DNA of 64,000 bases, from NCBI GenBank assembly GCA_017591395.1, contig WEDG01007040.1, forward strand, positions 62,001-126,000. The letters run 5' to 3'. The DNA is from Schistocephalus solidus (Eukaryota > Platyhelminthes > Cestoda > Diphyllobothriidea > Diphyllobothriidae). The notes beneath the pieces were generated by a model that did not search any database, was not told the DNA's origin, and saw only the letters and a program-made list of their open reading frames with translations. Made by a program: the position numbers and the translations under genes. This document shows positions 56,736 to 64,000 of this stretch, piece by piece. The stretch's first letter is position 1, and each line of letters begins with the position of its first letter.

Positions 56736-59700
56736 TGCTAGCGGATAGTCAAGAAAGTACTTAGTTTTTATATTTGTTTTCAATTTTCAGTATATTCTCC
56801 TTTTCATACGCTGCCTCACCTTATGTGCCCTTGCAGTCAGCCCTATTCAAACTATTTATATTCCAGTAAGTTTCTCAAACTCTAGTTTTCGGCAAATCTC
56901 CCGACATTTCATGATTTATTTTACCTACTCTGCGCCACAGCATCGCCAGTTAATGAGTCTTCTAACGCATTACTAGAAATCAATTCATTATGTTCTCGAA
57001 CAGCGGTCGTCCAACGATAGTATTTTTCTAATATCAGTCATAAAGCATTTCCGAATGTAATTTAACTTTGCCTCAACTGTTAATCTACCTTTTTCCTGTT
57101 TCCTGAACATTTAATGACACTTTGAAAAGATTCAGGAACTAATGGAGGATGCTAAACTTATAAGTGTCATATTGGTTTTTGGATTCCTAATATAACTATT
57201 TAATTTGGACTGAATTATCGATTTCCTCCTGCATTGTCATTTTTCCTACCTTATGTTCCACCAGAACGTGATCTTCGTAAAATCCGATGCCTCCAGCGTA
57301 CTATGTTTTTGCAACTGGTTCTTAGTATTTTCCTATAAAGAATATAATTCGACGGCACTCACCGTGACCAGTCTCGCAGCCGATCAAATTTTCCGAGATA
57401 TCGCGTGTTTGTTTGAGTTCGAGCTAATGAAGGCGAGGCCGCTTCGTTCAGGCCCTAAGTGCTTTTCATTATATCCACCGCCTAAAGTCAGCGCGCCGTG
57501 ATTGTACTTACTTACTTACGCCATGATTTCGGCAGCCCACTTCTTAGGTGCCTCATAACCTGTCACAGGAGCAAGACGTGATGGGCCATGTAAATGGCCA
57601 TAAAAATCGCTTAGTTCCTTGTCTGCCTTCGACCAGGTTATCGTCTCTAGGTCATGGTGTTCCTACCTACCTTCTTAACTGTGATCGCCTCGTAAAAGCC
57701 GAACTACAGGAGGCAGTTCAAAACGTTGCACATACAAGAAAAGGCCAACCTTCCAAAACAAGATTATGGAAGTTGGAACTGTACTGACCTATATCAAAAA
57801 GCACACAGAGAGCTACATAGATATAGAAAGATGGACTGCGGTGTTATAAAAAGGAAGACAATTCATGCACTTCGGTGGGACGTTGGACAGAAAATGACTT
57901 CTAAACATTAGTTGGACTTCACCGACCCGGGAATGGGAAGTGGCTGACTGATGAGAAAAAAAATGAGCCAGAAATGTATGCCAAGCCTTTGCCTGTGTCA
58001 ATAATATGTCTCGATCATTGATTTTTCGTACCTATGAAAGCGCCTGTGACAAGTATAGAGAAGAGTTCCGAAACAGAATGGGCCTGCCAATTCCTATGCT
58101 ACTGTGTAGACAGTTGCGTAACCGATAGAAGCAAAGAGGTGAGTTCCAGAGAGCAGTTCAGAAAGAGACTGCATTGTTAGAACAACATGTTTATTGCCAA
58201 AATTGTCGGATTCCCTTTCAAACAGCCCCCAATAAGGGCGTGATGGAAGTAGGTGAATGCACTACTTATAGGACACAATGAACAAGCGGCCACATGTCTA
58301 CTGTAATTAGCAGTTCCCACGTCCACCGCTGGCGGTCGTTTTATGCGATAAGGGCTTATTAATCCGCACACGAGAAGTTAATTACCGTAAGCTCATCATT
58401 GTGATAATCTCTTTGTTATTAGTTTGCGCCCAACGCGCGTGGTTAATTGCTCCGCCCAGGCAAAGTTTCAGCACAGAAAATAGAGGCAGGAGGTCATTGC
58501 GCTTGTTAATCGACCATGGCCCGGAGATCCATGGCTTAAGTTGCTGGTTGCTAACGCGGTTATCGTCTCTTTTGAGAAATGCAGCCTAGTCAAACTTGAG
58601 GGGGTTGCGGCATTCCGTCGAATAAACTGCGACCTGAGTGCTGGTGCCAGTCCTCTTCCCTGTTTCTGCCCTGTCTACCATTCGCATCCAGAGTAAACTA
58701 CCTGTTTATCCAACGTAGTTCCTTAGTCCGAAAATGCATCAGATTCGGCAAATTGCTCACTACATTTCCTGGCATAGAAGTTGATCATTCGACCTCATAC
58801 CCTAACGCCTGAGCGTTGCACCTGGTCCATGCATAACTCCAAATCCCAGTGGTGTTAGAAGGTGGCTGACAGTTAGAGAGACGTTCGTTACGCAATAAAA
58901 TTGGAGGCAGCTGGATAGTGTCTCTTGTTTCGCTTGCATGTAGATTGATTGAGCAAGTGGTCTGAGTAACCATTTGCTCTAAGCACCCATTAAAGATATT
59001 TTAATACAATCATCAGGTCTCCCGGTTTACTACAGTGCGTTAGGTAGGAGCTCACACTCCATAGTGAGCGAAATGGGTCCGTAGCACCATAGCAGCATGT
59101 GAACGTTCATACCTCACCGTAGGTATATTCGCCAAAAGCAAAAGAAGCAATTTGGCAAATGGAGCTATTCGCATTGCCCTCGGGTTTTCAGATTACGAGG
59201 GTTTATGCGTTTTGTGCAACATTTGATGAAATAAGATCCTTGTAAGAGTTTGGAAAATTCTTACGTCAGATAGTGAGCTCGCCCTAAGGAATTGTTACGA
59301 GGAAAAAACGACTTTAAAAGTTGGTTGAAGCGATGAATTAACAGTTAATTATTCCTCTGAATCTCGAATCTAGAATGGCACAGGTAGAGACTAACTATAT
59401 TGCAGCCAATCACAGCACTTTAAACACGTATATAACGCGTCTTTATTTTGACGAAAATGGTTCAAAGAAAAAGGGCAGGATTAAGCAGGGTGCGAAATTG
59501 CTATCGTGAATAATTCAGGCTCAAGAGTAATTCACGCCAGGGCGAACCACTTCGGCAGATTGGGCATGAACGAAAAGCATACTTCTTTTATCAAACAACT
59601 ATAGAAGCACAAGGGACGAGAGAGGGAGAAAGTAGATGCGACTGCCGTGGCCATGATTGACCTTTAGTCTGCATGAAGTGAAGTTTGTAAGGGCATATGT

Positions 59701-60160
59701 CAACAATGAGCGACGCGTTCGAGTGGAGATCAACATGTTTCAGTCTCAAACAAATGCAAATGGTTCAAATAGGTTGAAAAAAATAGAACGCTAAAATGCC
59801 ACTGCGAACTGCTAAAATGCGGGTCGCAACTCAACATGAGGAGATGCAAGAGCGATCTCCGGTGTCAAATTGGCATTTATGCAATAATTAAATCGCTTAA
59901 CTTACACACGTAGGCCACGGATTTTGCATAGATTAAACTATTTTCCAGTTAGCTGAAGCTACAATGGATAATCAATGCATACAATTTTCCCAGCCTCTCT
60001 GTCCTTTCAGTTTTGGGTCCGCTTTCAATGTTTTCCCTTTAACCATCAAGACAGTCCCCAGTTCCCTCGTTTTTCGTCTTGTTGTCGTATAACATCTGGC
60101 ATATTAGACGTCTGCACGCTGCTTCCAACCCCTCCCCCGCATAACCAACGTCATGGACTG
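56736..60160. other. sequence upstream of KCC, nothing recognised
   Basis: About 3.4 kb. A weak SINE-2-tail-like stretch lies near 57940-58010 (GGCTGACTGATGAG, GAGCCAGAAATG). No KCC N-terminal exon, other exon or transposon family member seen. Confidence 0.4.
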
Positions 60161-60167
60161 TTTCAGT

Positions 60168-61223
60168 AGATTCCCTATCCCATGAAATGTCTATCGAAAT
60201 TCTGAAATGTGTTTTCGATTCAAACAAAGCTGGGTTGTCGTATTGAGTATTGTGCAGCCTAATCCGAAGATATTTCAGTCACAGTAGGACGCCAGCTTTT
60301 GAAAGAGCTTCTTTCTGACCGCCTGCTAAGGGTATACTCTGTAATAAATGGCTATTTAAGTAGTGCACAATTTTCTCATTGATTTTCAATGCTCCTATTA
60401 ATTAAAGTATAGTTTACAGAAAATATGCAAAAAATATTATTTTCTTTTGCACTCGTTTGATAGCAAATTACGTCCTCGTTAAATTGTATATTTGAAGATG
60501 GTGTGTCTTTCTGTTTTTAAAAAGTTTATAATTATGAGATTTTTAATGACCTTAAATTGCTCATACATCAATTTATTCATGTGGCCTACAATGTATACAA
60601 CATGATTCAAATAAATTCCAACATTTTATTAGAACTGTGTGATCTCTCATTCGTACTTAAGAAGTCGAATTTGGAACGTACGCTTTCCATTATTCATCAT
60701 CAGGCCTTTACAATAATAAAAGGGAGGGTAGAGCAACAACCATTTAAAAATCCAATAAGCAGTAAGGATTTTTCCTTACGCATAATGTATACAGCATGTA
60801 GTTTTGAAACCGTGGATTCAAATGTAAAGGCCGGTAGAATTAAAAATTATTCAGCAATTTAGAAACAATTTTAAAAACAAAAAGACACACCATCTTCAAA
60901 TATACAATTTAACGAGGACGTAATTTGCTATCAAACGAGTGCAAAAGAAAATAAAATTTTTTTCATATTTTCTGTAAACTATACTTGAATTAATAGGAAG
61001 ATCGAAGATCAATGAGAAAATTGTGCATTACTTAAATAGCCATTTTTTACAGCGTATACCCTTAGCAGACGGTTAGAAAGAAGCTCTTTCAAAAGCCGGC
61101 ATCCTACTGTGACTGAAATATCTTCGGATTAGGCTGCACAATACTCAATACGACAACCCAGCTTTGTTTGAATCGAAAACACATTTCAGAATTTCGATAG
61201 ACATTTCATGGGATAGGGAATCT
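60168..61223. mobile_element. 1.06-kb element with 355-bp inverted terminal arms
   Basis: Arms 60168-60522 and 60870-61223 are inverted copies with few mismatches: AGATTCCCTATCCCATGAAA at the outer ends, GTGCAGCCTAATCCGAAGAT, TAGCAAATTACGTCCTCGTT and GGTGTGTCTTTCTGTTTTTA at the inner ends. The 347-bp spacer contains a 101-codon frame (60557-60862) with no recognisable domain. A foldback or MITE-like non-autonomous DNA element; low arm divergence suggests recent activity or arm correction. No clear target-site duplication. Confidence 0.85.
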
Positions 61224-62770
61224 TCTGTAAGTCTAACACAACAATGTTGAGTATCCCCATGAAATCGCAGTTATTTGTGAGCAAATGGCGGGAATACGCA
61301 ACCAAACTGAAAGATGATATTAGTTTGCACCAACCAGCGATCAGCAACTTGACGAGAGATCCCAGAACCGCTTCGCTCGTCAGCTTTTCGCCCCGGTAGC
61401 ACCTTAAACCGTACAAAGCACGCTTTCTCTCAGTAGCAAGACATCCCGCCGGAGGGCCCGTCACTACCAGCACCGGCATCCCTTTGGTCTTCTAGTCTCA
61501 ACCCACAGTCTGCTGCGTCGGATACAGGCCTATGTAGCCTACCAACAGACTGGTCTCTTTGTTCGTCCAAAGGGAAGACTGTCTTCTCGACGTTGTCAAC
61601 CTGGCCGTTTATTTCTTAACTGGATCAGTTGAGATATTACAACCATTCAAAAATGCCTACTAGATACCGGAATATTTATATGGCTATCCTCTTGCTCATC
61701 TGTAATCAAAGAATGGAGCCCAAAACTAGGCAAGGTTCAAAAACAACTACTCCAAAAATAAAAAGAAAAGACGTTTGGCAATTTTCGGCGGAAAAATTGT
61801 CGTATTTCGCTGGAGATTACACACACGGGTGAAATGCGCAGATTTTCTTCTTAAATTTATTTTGGAAAAAAATATTTGCGTGTTTGGACATCGGGAGAAA
61901 AAAGAACCACGTTTTAAAGAGATAGCTTGTTCGAAGATTTTCACTTGATCGGCCCATGCGCATCTGATGGTGACACCCACGTCTTGCGGTGATGAGTCTT
62001 CATTTTAAGGCAAATCTGCAAATACGACGGAAAGCGCCATCTGCAGCAAAAAACGCCCGAAGGCAAAAGCCTTCACCATGTGCTTTATTTTGAAGGCAGA
62101 GAAATCACTTTTTCGGGCGATCAGTTAAGAACACCAAAGACCGCATTTACCACTGATATTTAAGGGAAGACTTGGGACTCAACCGTCGACAGAAAGAATG
62201 CAGTAGGGAAAGTTCTACTGATACACAAACCTGGCAAGTTAACGAGTGCATCTGCGCTGTATATCTGACGTTTTAATCACTGGCCAGCGTCTTGACACGT
62301 GATTTTCCGGAAACTTCTATTTTGTCGACCTTCCCAGGATGAAAATCTGAGAAAATCATCTTCGCAACGAGCAACAGCATGTCAAGCAAGGAAAAAATTC
62401 AACAATTCGTTGCCCACACATGCGTAACATTCTGCAGCAGCTAACTGGCTGCCATAGTGGATATGAAACAGTAGCATCATGAAGGATATCGAGTTTAAAG
62501 TATGTTTAAGTAGCTTTGTAGAACTTATTTTCTCGTTCTGTTTTGGACGTGCACTATGCACTTTAACATGTCTGAGCGAGGTTTCGGTACTTCTGCTTTA
62601 ATTAAACCAAATCGTTGCTTTTAAATGACTTTATAGTTATTGAATTAGGCTTTGGTACTCGTGAACTTTAGTGTCATCGAGTGTTTTGGTCAGCACATGT
62701 TGACCGGTTTCTGCGTGTGAGCTTTTCATTAAATTTAGATCGTGAGTTGGGTCACCTGCTGTACTTGTCC
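61224..62770. other. sequence with nothing recognised
   Basis: About 1.5 kb, no family member or gene seen. Confidence 0.4.
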
Positions 62771-63003
62771 ACTGCAACGCGGAAGCAGTCAACTCCGCCG
62801 AAATAGTGTCAACCTGTCCCCACTGTGACCGCACATCAGTGCCATACACTGACCTGGTCAATCGTCTACGAATTCACCCTAAGGGTACTGGAGATAGATC
62901 GCCCGACCGAGTAGCTTCAGATGCCTCTGAACCACACATGCTGCTCTCGCCTATCGCAAGAGTCGCCTCGGTCATGCGTGTGTACATGACAGCCATCAAG
63001 TAA
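62771..63003 (+). pseudogene. Zinc-finger LINE 3' fragment
   Basis: The frame reads STCPHCDRTSVPYTDLVNR, then LRIHPKGTGDRSPD. CPHC then LV..LRIH then TG(D/E) is the spacing of the C2H2 finger and linker repeated at the end of the LINE at 5130-5921; one finger position is mutated (Phe lost, first His replaced). A decayed, 5'-truncated copy in plus orientation. Confidence 0.6.
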
Positions 63004-64000
63004 ATATAACCTATCACGCATAAAAAATTACGCGCTCGAGTTTTACTTCGACATGTAGCAAGTAACAGAGAGAAACTTTACACCGCGTCAGTCACTGGCG
63101 CCAATCTCTTTGCCTTCACCCGGTTTGGCTCGGGCTTGTCGCTTTGTGGTATGCCAGGGAGGATAGAGTGATGCCAATCTAACTGAGACCCAGCGGGTGA
63201 TTTTGTCATGAGTCGAGGGGACTTTAAACTATTACGAAACATTTGCTGTTGTGACCCAGAAAGTTGCCCATGATAGCACAACTCGGGTCAGACAGCAGTC
63301 GAACCCTATTAATACAACATGCTTTGCAGATCTGTTCGGCCACCATCTATTTAGATGTGGGAATCATGTTCGTAAAGCAACATGTACATGTATGGCACAT
63401 GTAGAGGCGGCAACGGTGGAAGCACAATAGCCGGACGCTTTGAGAACGTTGGCTCCGGAGTACCTGTGCTTGATTTCCTTTTCAAGCGTTTAGTTTTCGT
63501 CCTTCAGCCACTTGCGTTCATATTTTTCTCTGTGTGACGCCTGTTCGAACTTGCTTTCCTTTACACTGATCTGGGAGACCGATGAGCTTGCCCTTCGCCA
63601 ATGGGATAAGTTTACCGTTTCCATTTAGTCCCGCGGGTTCCACTTGGCCTATTTATAGGCAGTAACTAGGTTGCTATTACCTCATACCTACTTCGATTCC
63701 TCTCCTTTGCTTCCCCGTTCTTCCCTACCTCTAAAACCTTTTTTTATCCCGGTTCTCGTAAGACAGTTTGCCTTGATTGTAATGCTCTTACTGGGTATGG
63801 CCATTGTACTTCGACCGGTGCTGCACGGAGATTCACCAAACGAAGCCACATCTCCATCCTTCCAAACTGTGCCTTATCATTGGTGTGGTCAGCTACGGAC
63901 AAAGCCTCCCTTCCCTTAAGGCTACATCATGCTGCAAACGGGACAGTGGTAGCCATCAGACGAACTATCGGATGGTAAGGCGTTGCTAAGCCTCCTTCTT
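63004..64000. other. sequence with nothing recognised
   Basis: About 1 kb to the window end; an 82-codon frame (63671-63919) has a hydrophobic stretch but no recognisable identity. Confidence 0.35.

Noticed and set aside
63120..63200. Minus-strand SILPGIPQ as the missing upstream KCC exon (family has PGIPG)
   Set aside because: Following residues do not match the family, and no splice site or phase connects it to the exon starting at 53816.
1..64000. CRISPR array, bacterial operon, or prophage
   Set aside because: No spaced identical repeats, no dense same-strand genes; intron-exon structure and SINEs show a eukaryotic genome.

Overview
This is eukaryotic, repeat-rich genomic DNA, most likely from a tapeworm of the Diphyllobothriidea type (Spirometra / Dibothriocephalus / Schistocephalus). 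The assignment rests on a LINE whose reverse transcriptase ends in a string of C2H2 zinc fingers, a fusion I associate with those genomes, and on the tRNA-derived SINEs. It is inference from recall, not a search. There is no bacterial organisation: no operons, no ribosome-binding sites, no dense coding.

The backbone of the window is one host gene on the minus strand: a K+/Cl- cotransporter of the SLC12 family (KCC type). I can trace 12 exons from 53816 down to 739, all with GT..AG boundaries and mutually compatible phases, about 1.9 kb of coding sequence in about 53 kb. They run from the extracellular loop before transmembrane helix 6, through the ion-site segment GSNRSGDL, the remaining membrane helices and most of the cytoplasmic C-terminal domain. 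The N-terminal third and the last ~100 or so residues were not found here. Two exons (53816-53663 and 25498-25325) each carry a single-base frameshift at a short homopolymer, which looks more like sequence error than decay.

Almost everything else is transposon-derived and sits in the KCC introns. From left to right: a nearly complete but broken zinc-finger LINE (1.85-6.0 kb, plus strand); composite B/A repeats (6.0-8.3 kb, again at 16 kb, and single A copies at 19.8, 35.7, 41.1 and 56.1-56.7 kb); tRNA-derived SINEs of two families, including a head-to-head inverted pair at 13.2-13.5 kb; short inverted-repeat elements whose interior looks like degenerate TTAGGG repeats (25.8, 26.1, 44.2, 51.4, 55.8 kb); a second LINE clade fragment at 27.4-28.1 kb; a decayed second copy of the zinc-finger LINE at 29.0-30.4 kb; a small multi-exon gene remnant with a DUF4806-like domain at 36.0-36.8 kb, bracketed by 350-bp direct repeats at 35.3 and 38.7 kb; a family of A+T-rich elements with very long inverted terminal arms (60.2-61.2, 45.5-47.9, 18.0-18.7, a 124-bp miniature at 25.1 kb, and a divergent piece at 53.9 kb); and a probable Penelope-like element 3' end at 54.8-55.4 kb.

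The reverse-transcriptase-bearing LINE remnants and the DUF4806 remnant lie on the plus strand, antisense to the KCC gene. No CRISPR array, rRNA gene or convincing functional tRNA gene is present. The most noteworthy points are the intron-exploded KCC gene, the long-arm inverted-repeat family, the telomere-like MITEs, and the DUF4806 locus between direct repeats.
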